A DNA stretch of 9,619 nucleotides from an uncultured Collinsella sp. (GTDB lineage: Bacteria; Actinomycetota; Coriobacteriia; Coriobacteriales; Coriobacteriaceae). The translations under genes were made by a program, and so were the position numbers. The notes beneath the pieces are model-generated. The model searched no databases and was not told the origin of the DNA. It worked only from the letters and a program-made list of their open reading frames with translations. Positions 1 to 6,402 of this stretch are shown here, one piece after another (within the stretch, counting starts at the first letter, position 1; each line of letters starts with the position of its first letter). The stretch lies in the NCBI GenBank assembly GCA_902494815.1, contig CABUVB010000058.1, forward strand, positions 1 to 9,619. The letters run 5' to 3'.

Positions 1-752
1 AAACCCTTTTCTTCGGGCATGGATTGGATCTTTTCAGAGTGGAGGCAATTCTCGGTGTCATTGAGGTCGACATCGTAGTTGAGGCTCCCGATATTAGGGT
101 TGAGCGACGCGACGTCGTCGGTGAGCTTCATGGCGATCCACTGATGGCCGGAAAGTCCGGCGAACAGCCAGGTCTCATTGTTGTCGGCGATGATGATCTG
201 GTCGTTGGTGCAGATGCCCTGGTCGTCGACCAAGCTACCGAGGAGCTTGACGCCCTCGCGGGCCGTGGCGCTCTCGCCCAGGATGACGCTGGCATAGCTG
301 TACTCGCCAATGCCAGTTTCCTCGGTGATGGGGTCGGCCTCTTCGGCCTTCTCGTTATAGGAGGTGCTCAACGTGGCAGAGCAGGAGACGCCCTTCTCGT
401 TGATGCCGGCCTCGGAATATGCGTCGTAGCGATCTTCCCACTGCGAGGGGTTGTCGCGAACGAAGGTGTAGCGGTAGGTTGCGCCCTTGGACTTGTATTC
501 AAAACCGGACTCGACCGATGTGTACTCGTTGCCGTCCTTGTGTGCGGGCTCAATGCCAAAGTGCTTGACATAGCGCGGACCGAAGTCTTCGGAACGGCCA
601 TAGTACGTGTTGCCGTCTGCCGTGAGCTTGCTACCCATGTAGATCTGGGTGCAGGCGAGCGCCGAAGTCGGCATGGCCATGATGGCCGCTGCTCCAAACG
701 CAAGGCCGCAGCCGAGCTTTTTGAGCGTGTTGACAGGATGAGTAAACCTCAT
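1..752 (-). CDS. Secreted peptidase family C69 (dipeptidase-like), 3' part cut by window edge
   Basis: The minus strand is open from ATG at 752 to the window edge (250 codons, no stop), so the C-terminus is missing. A GGGAGGG ribosome binding site lies 4 nt before the start. Residues 1-33 form an export signal: basic HPVNTLKK start, hydrophobic LAFGAAAIMAM core, and SALA cleavage site directly before Cys34. In family C69 an N-terminal Cys exposed by processing is the nucleophile (Ntn-hydrolase fold). Here CTQIYMGSKLTADGNTYYGR followed by SEDFG (34-58) matches that start, and later blocks (EAGINEKGVSCSATLS; GHQWIAMKLTDD) also fit the family. Inferred role: an extracytoplasmic aminopeptidase or dipeptidase. 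ALAC is a poor lipobox, so a lipoprotein is less likely than signal peptidase I release. The plus-strand ORF over this region is a codon-bias shadow. Confidence 0.88.
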   Translation of the reverse strand, partial: MRFTHPVNTLKKLGCGLAFGAAAIMAMPTSALACTQIYMGSKLTADGNTYYGRSEDFGPRYVKHFGIEPAHKDGNEYTSVESGFEYKSKGATYRYTFVRDNPSQWEDRYDAYSEAGINEKGVSCSATLSTSYNEKAEEADPITEETGIGEYSYASVILGESATAREGVKLLGSLVDDQGICTNDQIIIADNNETWLFAGLSGHQWIAMKLTDDVASLNPNIGSLNYDVDLNDTENCLHSEKIQSMPEEKG

Positions 753-798
753 GATCCCTCCCAACTGTTGAGACCCCGCAAAACTGTGCGGAATCTCA

Positions 799-820
799 GC
801 TAATAAATACATCTATTAGC
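799..820. repeat. 7-bp inverted repeat in the C69 leader
   Basis: GCTAATA (799-805) and TATTAGC (814-820) are perfect reverse complements separated by 8 nt. The repeat lies 47 nt upstream of the C69 start codon and would fall inside the leader if the TACTAT -10 is correct. It could be an operator or a small leader hairpin. Confidence 0.55.
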
Positions 821-841
821 CTATAGGAAGTCTAAATAGTA

Positions 842-891
842 TTCATCTATTTCGATGAAATACTCGATGAGCGTCCTAAAATATGCGATGA
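842..891. promoter_or_regulatory. Candidate operator cluster: inverted repeat plus three TCATCG repeats
   Basis: TTCATC (842-847) and GATGAA (854-859) form a perfect inverted repeat with a 6-nt spacer, directly upstream of the candidate -10. On the minus strand TCATCG occurs at 858-853, 870-865 and 891-886, with starts 12 and 21 bp apart, close to one and two helical turns. Same-face repeats upstream of a promoter suggest binding of an activator or repressor. The regulator is unknown. Confidence 0.4.
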
Positions 892-916
892 ACGGACAAT
901 AATACTCATTATCTAG

Positions 917-932
917 CTTTATTTAAATAAAG
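917..932. repeat. 16-bp perfect palindrome
   Basis: CTTTATTTAAATAAAG is its own reverse complement. It lies in the non-coding gap between the terminator of the lipid-kinase operon and the C69 promoter. A 7-nt part, AATAAAG, recurs 30 bp away at 956-962. It could be a protein-binding site, but a chance origin is possible in such AT-rich sequence. Confidence 0.45.
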
Positions 933-981
933 ACTCACTGCAATTACTGTATCTGAATAAAGTGCCTTGCACGGGGCACGA

Positions 982-1024
982 AGAAAAATCCCCCGCTGTC
1001 TGGCAAATGCATAAACAACGGGGG
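982..1024 (-). terminator. Intrinsic terminator of the lipid kinase / small peptide operon
   Basis: On the minus strand CCCCCG (1024-1019) pairs with CGGGGG (995-990). The stem continues inward for three more pairs after one mismatch, and is followed by ATTTTTCTT. It sits 37 nt past the stop of the 30-aa peptide gene. A second small hairpin, GTGCC/GGCAC at 962-979, is followed on the same strand by TTTATT and may be a backup terminator. Confidence 0.75.
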
Positions 1025-1060
1025 AAATGATAATTGGATGAATATCATACCAATGTGGAA

Positions 1061-1153
1061 TTACTTCTTCCGGCGGTGGATCACGTTGATCGCATAGCCG
1101 ATGAGCATGGCCAGAACAATGACGATAAAGCCGGGCAGGGGAGTGTCGTTCAT
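1061..1153 (-). CDS. Small single-span membrane peptide, 30 aa, coupled to the lipid kinase gene
   Basis: ATG at 1153 to TAA at 1063-1061 encodes 30 residues: an uncharged-to-acidic start (MNDTPLPG), a hydrophobic span (FIVIVLAMLIGYAINVI, about 9-25) and a basic tail (HRRKK). The positive-inside rule predicts an outside N-terminus and a cytoplasmic tail. A perfect AGGAGG lies 5 nt before the ATG and overlaps the TAG stop of the upstream lipid kinase, with 9 nt between the stop and this start, so translational coupling is likely. A terminator follows 37 nt later. I do not recognise the peptide. It may be a membrane partner of the kinase or an unrelated small protein. Its shape also resembles short hydrophobic type I toxins, but there is no sequence proof. 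The strong ribosome binding site and clean ending make it credible despite its size. Confidence 0.65.
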   Translation of the reverse strand: MNDTPLPGFIVIVLAMLIGYAINVIHRRKK

Positions 1154-1162
1154 GGGGTCCTC

Positions 1163-2080
1163 CTATTTTCCGAGTGGGGAGAATTCGTCGACGATGAGGT
1201 CGAGGCATTGCGGAAGTGCGCGGGCGCCAAAGACGCCCGAGTTGCTGGAGATGATCTCGCCATCGAACTGCATGCCCAGCGACGGCGTGCAGGTGATCTT
1301 GGCTTCTTTGGTCTGGATGATCTTGAACTGCGGGCGGCCGAGCACCTTGCCGGCGGGGTCGAGTGCGGCGGTGATCACGGTGGGCAGGAGCTGGACGGTT
1401 TTTACGGGCTCGATGACCGCGATGTCGACCATGCCGTCGTTCATACGGCAATCGGGGAACAGGTTGATGTCGTTTTGAATGACCGAGGTGTTGCCGGCCA
1501 TACAGCAGATGCCATCGAGCTCCTCGACAATGCCGTCATGCTCAATCGTAAAGTGCGCCACCGTGGGGTTGGGTGTGGCGAGCGCGGAGAGGAAGTAGGC
1601 GATCTCACCGATGTCGTTTTTGGTGGGAGCGGCTTTCATCATGATCTCGGCGTCGAAGCCCGAGCCGGCGATGATGATAAAGCCGTGGCGCTTTTCGTTG
1701 CCGTTCTCGTCGAGCCAAAAGAGCTCACCCATGTCGACTTTGACCGTGCGACCGGCACGGCAGGCCTTGGCGAGCGCCGCTGCCTCGGGGGCATTGCCGA
1801 TGTTGTTGAAGAACAGGCAGGCTGTGCCGGAGGGGAAGACGAGCGTGGGGACACCGCACCCGCGCATCTGGTCGAGCACGTTGGAGACGGTGCCGTCGCC
1901 GCCCGAAACGACCACGCGATCAAACTCGCGCACGTCTGCCACGGCATCCTCGGGCTCCATGCCATCGCCGATAAAACGCATCACGACCTCGTCGCCGCCC
2001 TGCGCGAGGGCGTGCGTGAATGCGTAGATTTCATCTGAGCTGGGGCCCGATGCCGGGTTGTGGATGATAAGGCAGCGCAT
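1163..2080 (-). CDS. Diacylglycerol kinase family lipid kinase (YegS/BmrU-like)
   Basis: The 305-aa protein has the usual length for bacterial soluble lipid kinases of the DAGK catalytic family, which phosphorylate diacylglycerol or related lipids with ATP at the cytoplasmic membrane face. Visible signs are the N-terminal MRCLIIHNPASG strand-loop, the nucleotide-binding GGDGT at 60-64, PSGTACLFFNN at 83-93 (the place where relatives usually have P-x-GTxND), the hydrophobic FIIIAGSGFDAEIM at 134-147, NDGMVDIAVIEP at 214-225, and MQFDGEI at 270-276 near the C-terminus. The exact lipid substrate cannot be read from the sequence. The start at 2080 is the only one that keeps the conserved first strand; its ribosome binding site (GGGA, 9 nt upstream) is weak. 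It is the first gene of a two-gene operon with the 30-aa membrane peptide and is divergent from rnd. Confidence 0.88.
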   Translation of the reverse strand: MRCLIIHNPASGPSSDEIYAFTHALAQGGDEVVMRFIGDGMEPEDAVADVREFDRVVVSGGDGTVSNVLDQMRGCGVPTLVFPSGTACLFFNNIGNAPEAAALAKACRAGRTVKVDMGELFWLDENGNEKRHGFIIIAGSGFDAEIMMKAAPTKNDIGEIAYFLSALATPNPTVAHFTIEHDGIVEELDGICCMAGNTSVIQNDINLFPDCRMNDGMVDIAVIEPVKTVQLLPTVITAALDPAGKVLGRPQFKIIQTKEAKITCTPSLGMQFDGEIISSNSGVFGARALPQCLDLIVDEFSPLGK

Positions 2081-2178
2081 ACTTACGTTCCCGTTCTGTG
2101 ACTAACCGAGTATAGTTGTAAGGCAATGCCGATATCCTACCCGTGTTTTTCGGGCCTAACCTTATTCGATGGGTTGAT
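2081..2178. promoter_or_regulatory. Divergent promoter gap between lipid kinase and rnd
   Basis: These 98 bp separate two divergent start codons and must hold both promoters. GTATAGTTG at 2110-2118 reads TATAGT on plus and contains TATACT on minus (2115-2110), so the two -10 elements may overlap. No good -35 is visible on either side. A weak CCCG/CGGG stem (2140-2154) lies in the rnd leader. Confidence 0.35.
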
Positions 2179-3312
2179 ATGTACATTTCCACACATCAGG
2201 CTCTACTCGACTTTTGCCAGCGCGCCCGTGAGTTCGACGCGATTGCCGTCGATACCGAGTTTTTGCGCGAGCGCACGTTCCATCCGCGTCTGTGCCTGGT
2301 TCAGATTGCCACCCCTGCCGAGAGCGTCGCGGTCGATCCCCTGGTAATCGACGACCTATCGCCGCTGGCCGAGCTTATGGCCGACGAGAGCGTGACCAAG
2401 GTCTTCCACGCGTGCTCGCAGGATATGGAGGTCATGCTCCATACCGTGGGCGTGCTGCCACGACCGATTTTCGATACGCAGGTCGCCGCCGCCTTTTTGG
2501 GCGAGCGCCAGCAGATTTCGTATGGCGCGCTCGTGCAGACGTTTTGCGGCGTCTCGCTGCCCAAGACCGAGTCGCTGACCGACTGGTCGCGTCGCCCGCT
2601 GACCGATAAGCAGATTGAGTACGCGATTGATGACGTCAAGTACCTGATCGTCGCCTATACCGAGATGATGAGCCGCCTGCGCGAGCTGGGCCGTGTGGAC
2701 TGGGTGCTCGACGAGCTGCGCCCGCTAGCTGACGAGTCGCACTATCGCGCCGATCGCCACGAGGCGTTCCGCAAGGTCAAACGCATCAATTCGTGCAGCC
2801 GTCACCAGTTGGGCATCGCGCGCGAGCTCGCCGCCTGGCGCGAGGACCGCGCCGAGCGCCGTAACATCCCGCGCAAGTGGGTCATGTCCGACGACACGCT
2901 GCTTGCGCTCGTTAAGCGCAATCCCGTGCGCGTTGAGGAGTTCCGTAGCATTCGCGGTACCGATCAGTTGGGGGAGCGTGACGTGGACGGTGCGCTCATG
3001 GCTATCAAGCGCGGCGCGAGCTGCCCGCACGATCGCCTGCCGCTCATGGTGCGCGGACATCGCCAGATCTCTCCGGAGTTGGAGAGCGTGACGGACCTGA
3101 TGTATGCGCTCATCCGCCTGGTTGCCGAGCGCTCGGGCGTGGCGACCTCGGTCATTGCCTCGCGCGATGACCTGGCCGACTATATTGAGCATCCCGAGCA
3201 GAGCCCCCTGCGCGAAGGCTGGCGCTTTGAGCTCGTGGGCTCGCGTCTGGACGATCTGCTCTCGGGCAATATGGGGTTGACGGTGAAGGACGGCAAAATC
3301 GAGCTCCTGTAG
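2179..3312 (+). CDS. rnd: Ribonuclease D
   Basis: This 377-aa 3'-5' exoribonuclease of the DEDD family trims structured RNA 3' ends such as tRNA precursors. Exo I is DTE at 25-27, Exo II carries D82 (FHACSQDMEVM) and Exo III is Y148-x3-D152 (YAIDDVKYL), so all catalytic acids are present and of the DEDDy type. An HRDC nucleic-acid-binding domain follows at about 207-285 (QLGIARELAAWREDRAERRN ... FRSIRG). Length equals that of the E. coli enzyme (about 375). The frame stays open upstream to a GTG at 2143, but I chose ATG 2179 because the family begins just before this strand and the upstream GTG has no ribosome binding site. The chosen start has only a weak GGG 5 nt upstream. The next gene starts 64 nt downstream. 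Confidence 0.93.
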   Translation: MYISTHQALLDFCQRAREFDAIAVDTEFLRERTFHPRLCLVQIATPAESVAVDPLVIDDLSPLAELMADESVTKVFHACSQDMEVMLHTVGVLPRPIFDTQVAAAFLGERQQISYGALVQTFCGVSLPKTESLTDWSRRPLTDKQIEYAIDDVKYLIVAYTEMMSRLRELGRVDWVLDELRPLADESHYRADRHEAFRKVKRINSCSRHQLGIARELAAWREDRAERRNIPRKWVMSDDTLLALVKRNPVRVEEFRSIRGTDQLGERDVDGALMAIKRGASCPHDRLPLMVRGHRQISPELESVTDLMYALIRLVAERSGVATSVIASRDDLADYIEHPEQSPLREGWRFELVGSRLDDLLSGNMGLTVKDGKIELL

Positions 3313-3337
3313 GGAAGCCTAGCCGGTTGAGTGGGTA

Positions 3338-3374
3338 GAATGCCTCCGACGTGTAACTCGATTCGGAGGAATTC
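3338..3374 (+). promoter_or_regulatory. Hairpin enclosing the metallopeptidase Shine-Dalgarno
   Basis: GAATGCCTCCGA (3338-3349) is complementary to TCGGAGGAATTC (3363-3374) at 11 of 12 positions, with a 13-nt loop. The right arm contains the GGAGG ribosome binding site (3365-3369) of the gene starting at 3377, so in mRNA the stem would hide it. TAGAAT at 3336-3341 could be a -10. If transcription began from it, most of the left arm would be lost and the site freed, whereas read-through from rnd would carry the closed form. The structure is seen in the sequence; its regulatory use is inference. Confidence 0.55.
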
Positions 3375-3376
3375 GC

Positions 3377-4081
3377 ATGCCTTATTACTATGGTTACGGC
3401 TTTGGCATCGACCCGCTGTACCTGCTGGTTGTTCTTGTCTGCACGGTGCTTGGCCTTGCCGCACAGAATTATATCAACTCGACGTACAAAACCTGGTCCA
3501 AGGTTCGCTCGGACGGCGATACGGGTGCCACGGTCGCTCGTCGCATGCTCGATGCCAACGGTTGTAGCGTCGTGGGTATCAAGGGTGTCGCTGGCGAGCT
3601 CACCGATCATTACAACCCGCAGGACAACAACCTGTATCTGTCGGATGCCAACCGTTCGGGCGGGTCGGTCGCAAGTGTTGCCGTCGCCTGCCACGAGGCG
3701 GGCCATGCCGCCCAGCGTCAAAGTGGTTACGCCATGATGAAGGTACGCACCGCTTTGGTCCCCGTCGTCAACTTTACCCAGAACACCTGGACGATCGTGC
3801 TGCTCATGGGCCTGTTCATGAACATCGCGGGTCTCACGGCCCTCGCGCTGGTCTTCTTCTCGTTTAGTGTGCTGTTCCAACTCGTTACGCTGCCGGTCGA
3901 GATCGATGCCAGTCGCCGCGCCGTGGCGTATATCGAGCAGTCGGGTATGAGTTCCAAGCAGGTCAACGGCGCCAAGAAGGTGCTGACGGCAGCCGCGCTC
4001 ACCTATGTGGCCGCAGCGCTCACCTCGATTATTCAGCTGCTCTACCTGATGGCCCGCTACAACAGAAACTCCAACCGATAA
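3377..4081 (+). CDS. Membrane zinc metallopeptidase, YugP family
   Basis: The 234-aa integral membrane protein belongs to the neutral zinc peptidase family typified by B. subtilis YugP (about the same length). The zinc-binding HEAGH is at 106-110 (H106, E107, H110). E175 in LPVEIDASRRA is the likely third ligand, as in HtpX-like enzymes. Membrane spans are predicted at about 13-30, 137-171 (two closely spaced helices) and 203-225. The tyrosine/glycine-rich start (MPYYYGYGFG) is typical of the family. The start at 3377 has GGAGG 7 nt upstream. Substrates of this family are not well defined; membrane-protein turnover or stress functions are guesses. It follows rnd by 64 nt on the same strand and precedes xseA by 115 nt. 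Confidence 0.9.
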   Translation: MPYYYGYGFGIDPLYLLVVLVCTVLGLAAQNYINSTYKTWSKVRSDGDTGATVARRMLDANGCSVVGIKGVAGELTDHYNPQDNNLYLSDANRSGGSVASVAVACHEAGHAAQRQSGYAMMKVRTALVPVVNFTQNTWTIVLLMGLFMNIAGLTALALVFFSFSVLFQLVTLPVEIDASRRAVAYIEQSGMSSKQVNGAKKVLTAAALTYVAAALTSIIQLLYLMARYNRNSNR

Positions 4082-4097
4082 CAAATAGGCTTGACAG

Positions 4098-4127
4098 GCG
4101 CCGTGGGGATTTGTGTCCCTGCGGCGC
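4098..4127 (+). terminator. Strong stem-loop after the metallopeptidase gene, possible weak terminator
   Basis: GCGCCGTGGGGA (4098-4109) pairs with TCCCTGCGGCGC (4116-4127) over 12 positions including two G-U pairs, with loop TTTGTG. The tail (TGTACTATGTGTT) is only moderately U-rich, so termination may be partial. A perfect TTGACA (4091-4096) abuts the stem, but no -10 lies at normal spacing (TACTAT is 33 nt away), so I do not call a promoter. Confidence 0.5.
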
Positions 4128-4152
4128 TGTACTATGTGTTGGACTTGAATTT

Positions 4153-4175
4153 GCGCAGGGCCGGAGCCCCTGTGC
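4153..4175 (+). other. Second stem-loop in the xseA leader
   Basis: GCGCAGGG (4153-4160) pairs with CCCTGTGC (4168-4175), with one G-U pair and a 7-nt loop. It lies 21 nt before the xseA start and stops short of its ribosome binding site. With the preceding hairpin it makes most of this 115-nt gap structured. Confidence 0.4.
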
Positions 4176-4196
4176 ACGATAACGAAAGGGGGCTGC

Positions 4197-5648
4197 GTGG
4201 CAGGCTGGAATCTAACCGGCAATACCGTTTCAGCCGAGTTCGACGGATCGGACGAGCAGGAGCGCAAAGAGCTCAGCGTGAGCCAAGCGGTGGAGATCGC
4301 CGCCGGCGCGCTCGATGCCATTCCGCAGCTGAGCGTTTTGGGTGAGGTCACGGGTTTTCGTGGTCCCAATGCCCGAAGCGGCCACTGCTACTTCCAAATC
4401 AAGGACGACTCGGCGGCCGTCGACTGCATCATCTGGAAGGGCGCCTACCTTAAGCGCACCTTCGACTTGCGCGACGGCATGCAGGTGAGCTTTAAGGGCA
4501 ACTTCAATCTCTACAAGCCCACGGGTCGTATGAGCTTCGTCGCCCGCTCGTTCTCGCTGGCGGGGGAGGGCTTGCTGCGTCAGCAGGTGGCTCAGTTGGC
4601 CGAAAAGCTGCGTCGCGAGGGCCTGATGGACGAGGCGCGCAAACGTCGCATTCCGGTGTTTTGCTCGCGTGTGGCGGTCGTCACCTCGCTTTCGGGCGCC
4701 GTAATCGACGACGTTAAGCGCACATTGCGCCGTCGCAACCCGCTCGTCGAGCTTGTCTGCGTGGGCGCAAAGGTCCAGGGCGAGGGTGCGCCGGCAGAGC
4801 TTATTGAAGGCTTGCGCCGCGCCGCTGCCATTACGCCGGCGCCCGATTGCATTTTGCTCGTGCGTGGCGGCGGTTCCTTCGAGGACCTCATGACCTTTAA
4901 CGACGAGGAGCTTGCCCGTGCGGTGGCAGCCTGTCCCGTGCCCGTGGTGACGGGCATTGGGCATGAGCCCGATACCTCGATCTGCGACATGGTGAGCGAC
5001 CGTCGCGCCTCCACGCCAACGGCAGCGGCAGAATCGGTGGCGCCGGCTATGACGGAGTTGGCCGACGTGCTCGAGACGCGCCATCAGCGTCTGGGCGCCG
5101 CGATGGCTTCGATGATCGGGTCGGATCAGGTCGATCTGGAAATGCTCGACCAGCGCGGTCGTCGTGCCTGGGACACCTATACGGCTCGTCTGGGCGACGC
5201 GCTCGATGCGGCCGCGTGCCGCCCGTGCCTCAACGACCCAACGTTTATGGTCGAGCGTCGCGAGTCTGAGCTTGCCCTGACGGCCGATCGTCTGTCCGGC
5301 GCCATAACGCGTTCGGTTGGGGCCTTCCGCTCCAACTTCGAGCGTCTGCCCGAGCGCTTGGTCGCAAGCACCTCAGGGCTCGATGGCAAGCGCCATGCGC
5401 TCACGCTTGCGAGTTCCCGTCTGGAGCATCAGGGGCGCACAATGCTCAACAAGTCAGCGTCCGACTTGGGCCGTGCAGCGGCTTCGCTCGATGCCCTGTC
5501 GCCGCTCAAGGTACTTGCCCGCGGTTACTCCATCGCGTACAGCGATGATGGGGTGGCTACGAGCGCCAAGACCTTTAAGCCGGGCGACGCCATCCGCGTG
5601 CGCATGGCAGACGGTAACGTTGCGGCAACGGTCGATACGGTCGAGTAG
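4197..5648 (+). CDS. xseA: Exodeoxyribonuclease VII large subunit
   Basis: The 483-aa protein is the catalytic subunit of exonuclease VII, which degrades single-stranded DNA from both ends in repair. An N-terminal OB fold for ssDNA binding spans about 25-122 (VLGEVTGFRGPNARSGHCYF ... MSFVARSF). The catalytic core follows with VVTSLSGAVIDDVKRTLRRR (161-180), LLVRGGGSFEDLMTFNDEEL (220-239) and the hallmark GHEPDTSICD ... DRRASTPTAAAE (255-279). The C-terminal segment is helical, long and probably coiled-coil, ending with LARGYSIA. GTG at 4197 has AAAGGGGG upstream at good spacing. Length is slightly over the usual 400-460 because of about 20 extra N-terminal residues. Its partner xseB follows 42 nt downstream. 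Confidence 0.95.
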   Translation: MAGWNLTGNTVSAEFDGSDEQERKELSVSQAVEIAAGALDAIPQLSVLGEVTGFRGPNARSGHCYFQIKDDSAAVDCIIWKGAYLKRTFDLRDGMQVSFKGNFNLYKPTGRMSFVARSFSLAGEGLLRQQVAQLAEKLRREGLMDEARKRRIPVFCSRVAVVTSLSGAVIDDVKRTLRRRNPLVELVCVGAKVQGEGAPAELIEGLRRAAAITPAPDCILLVRGGGSFEDLMTFNDEELARAVAACPVPVVTGIGHEPDTSICDMVSDRRASTPTAAAESVAPAMTELADVLETRHQRLGAAMASMIGSDQVDLEMLDQRGRRAWDTYTARLGDALDAAACRPCLNDPTFMVERRESELALTADRLSGAITRSVGAFRSNFERLPERLVASTSGLDGKRHALTLASSRLEHQGRTMLNKSASDLGRAAASLDALSPLKVLARGYSIAYSDDGVATSAKTFKPGDAIRVRMADGNVAATVDTVE

Positions 5649-5690
5649 GCCGCGTTTCATAGCGATAAACCTTTAGGAAAGGAAACAGAT

Positions 5691-5957
5691 ATGGCAGAGA
5701 AGACCCCGGTCGAGCAGCTTACGTACAAGCAGGCTTCGCAGGAGCTGGAGCTCATTATCCGCAGCCTGGAGTCGGGCGATATGGAGCTCGAGGAGTCGCT
5801 CGAGAGCTACACCCGCGGCGTCGAGCTCCTCAAGAGCCTGCGCACCCGCCTGTCCGATGCCGAGCAGAAGGTCTCGGTGCTCCTGAAGGACGTCGACGGC
5901 AACGACGTGCTCGCCGACGGCGAGGCCGCCAACACCGACGACAACCTCTCGTTCTAA
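5691..5957 (+). CDS. xseB: Exodeoxyribonuclease VII small subunit
   Basis: The 88-aa protein is the small, non-catalytic helical subunit that assembles in several copies on XseA. The family core is clear: LTYKQASQELELIIRSLESG (10-29), MELEESLESYTRGVELLKSL (31-50) and LSDAEQKVSVLL (54-65), predicted as two antiparallel helices. The acidic tail (DGNDVLADGEAANTDDN) is variable in relatives. ATG 5691 has a purine-rich AGGAAAGGAAA ribosome binding site. The 42-nt spacing after xseA fits co-transcription and matched expression. Confidence 0.95.
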   Translation: MAEKTPVEQLTYKQASQELELIIRSLESGDMELEESLESYTRGVELLKSLRTRLSDAEQKVSVLLKDVDGNDVLADGEAANTDDNLSF

Positions 5958-5964
5958 CCATCTC

Positions 5965-5987
5965 GACCAAATATAATTACCTTGGTC
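5965..5987 (+). promoter_or_regulatory. Candidate promoter of the HIT gene inside an inverted repeat
   Basis: A consensus TATAAT (5972-5977) is framed by GACCAA (5965-5970) and TTGGTC (5982-5987), a perfect 6-bp inverted repeat. Transcription would start near 5984, just before the AAGAAAGGAA ribosome binding site. No clear -35 is found. The repeat could be an operator; its tail is not U-rich enough for a terminator of xseB. Confidence 0.42.
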
Positions 5988-6006
5988 TGTAAGAAAGGAA
6001 CCAGCT

Positions 6007-6342
6007 ATGTGTGATTGCATCTTCTGCAAAATCGCCAACCACGAGATCCCCTCGACCGTTGTCTATGAGGACGACCAGGTCATCGCGTTCGACGACCTTA
6101 ACCCCCAGGCGCCGGTCCACACGCTCGTGATTCCCAAGAAGCACTACAGCGACATCGCCGACAACGTGCCTGCCGAGACCATGGGCGCCATGGCTCACGC
6201 CATCCAGGAGGTCGCCAAGGCCAAGGGTCTGGAGGACGGCTTCCGCGTCATCTCCAACAAGGGCGTCAACGCCGGTCAGACCGTCATGCACTTCCACATG
6301 CACGTCCTCGGCGGCAAGAACCTGGGCGAGAACCTCATCTGA
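6007..6342 (+). CDS. HIT family (HINT-like) nucleotide hydrolase
   Basis: The 111-aa cytosolic protein has the size and sequence of bacterial HinT-type histidine-triad enzymes, which hydrolyse nucleoside phosphoramidates and related adenylates. The N-terminal CDCIFCKIANHEIPSTVVYE (2-21) is characteristic, with C2, C4 and C7 in CxCxxC placement, as is the FDDLNPQAPVHTLVIPKKHY block. The catalytic triad HFHMHVLGG is at 97-105, following NAGQTV. The start at 6007 has AAGAAAGGAA upstream. The gene is 49 nt after xseB and may have its own promoter. Its codons are strongly C-ending, hinting at good expression. The true cellular substrate of such proteins is usually unknown. Confidence 0.94.
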   Translation: MCDCIFCKIANHEIPSTVVYEDDQVIAFDDLNPQAPVHTLVIPKKHYSDIADNVPAETMGAMAHAIQEVAKAKGLEDGFRVISNKGVNAGQTVMHFHMHVLGGKNLGENLI

Positions 6343-6350
6343 GGACGCCT

Positions 6351-6372
6351 CTTCCGTGCAATGAAACGGAAG
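6351..6372 (+). other. Small hairpin after the HIT gene
   Basis: CTTCCGT (6351-6357) and ACGGAAG (6366-6372) are perfect complements around an 8-nt loop, starting 8 nt past the HIT stop. There is no U-run after it, so it is more likely an mRNA 3' stabilising hairpin than a terminator. Confidence 0.4.
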
Positions 6373-6402
6373 CTCAGGCACCGATAACTTATATATCAAC
6401 GC

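Larger units (their letters stand above)
753..981 (-). promoter_or_regulatory. AT-rich promoter region of the peptidase C69 gene
   Basis: There is no gene in this gap, and its base composition is far more AT-rich than the flanking genes. Reading the minus strand, a candidate -10 (TACTAT, 841-836) lies immediately downstream of an inverted repeat and gives a leader of roughly 75 nt. I see no consensus -35. Three TCATCG direct repeats occur upstream or within the spacer, and a perfect palindrome lies further upstream. A regulator-controlled promoter is my inference. The exact -10 is uncertain because AT-rich DNA offers alternatives. Confidence 0.5.

Noticed and set aside
24..803. Plus-strand 259-codon open frame
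   Set aside because: It is the antisense shadow of the C69 peptidase gene, which has a signal peptide, catalytic Cys context and ribosome binding site. The plus-strand product has no recognisable motif.
909..1451. Minus-strand 180-codon frame over the end of the lipid kinase
   Set aside because: It is an arginine/histidine-rich out-of-frame shadow that also covers the terminator; the in-frame kinase and the 30-aa peptide explain the region better.
2143..2178. GTG at 2143 as the rnd start (389 aa)
   Set aside because: There is no ribosome binding site, and the extra 12 residues precede the family's normal beginning; ATG 2179 fits RNase D length and alignment.
4091..4135. TTGACA ... TACTAT as a sigma-70 promoter
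   Set aside because: The spacer is 33 nt and contains a strong hairpin; normal spacing is 16-19 nt.
4230..5084. Minus-strand 284-codon frame inside xseA
   Set aside because: Antisense shadow; composition is His/Arg/Ala-rich without any family motif, while xseA is unmistakable on the plus strand.
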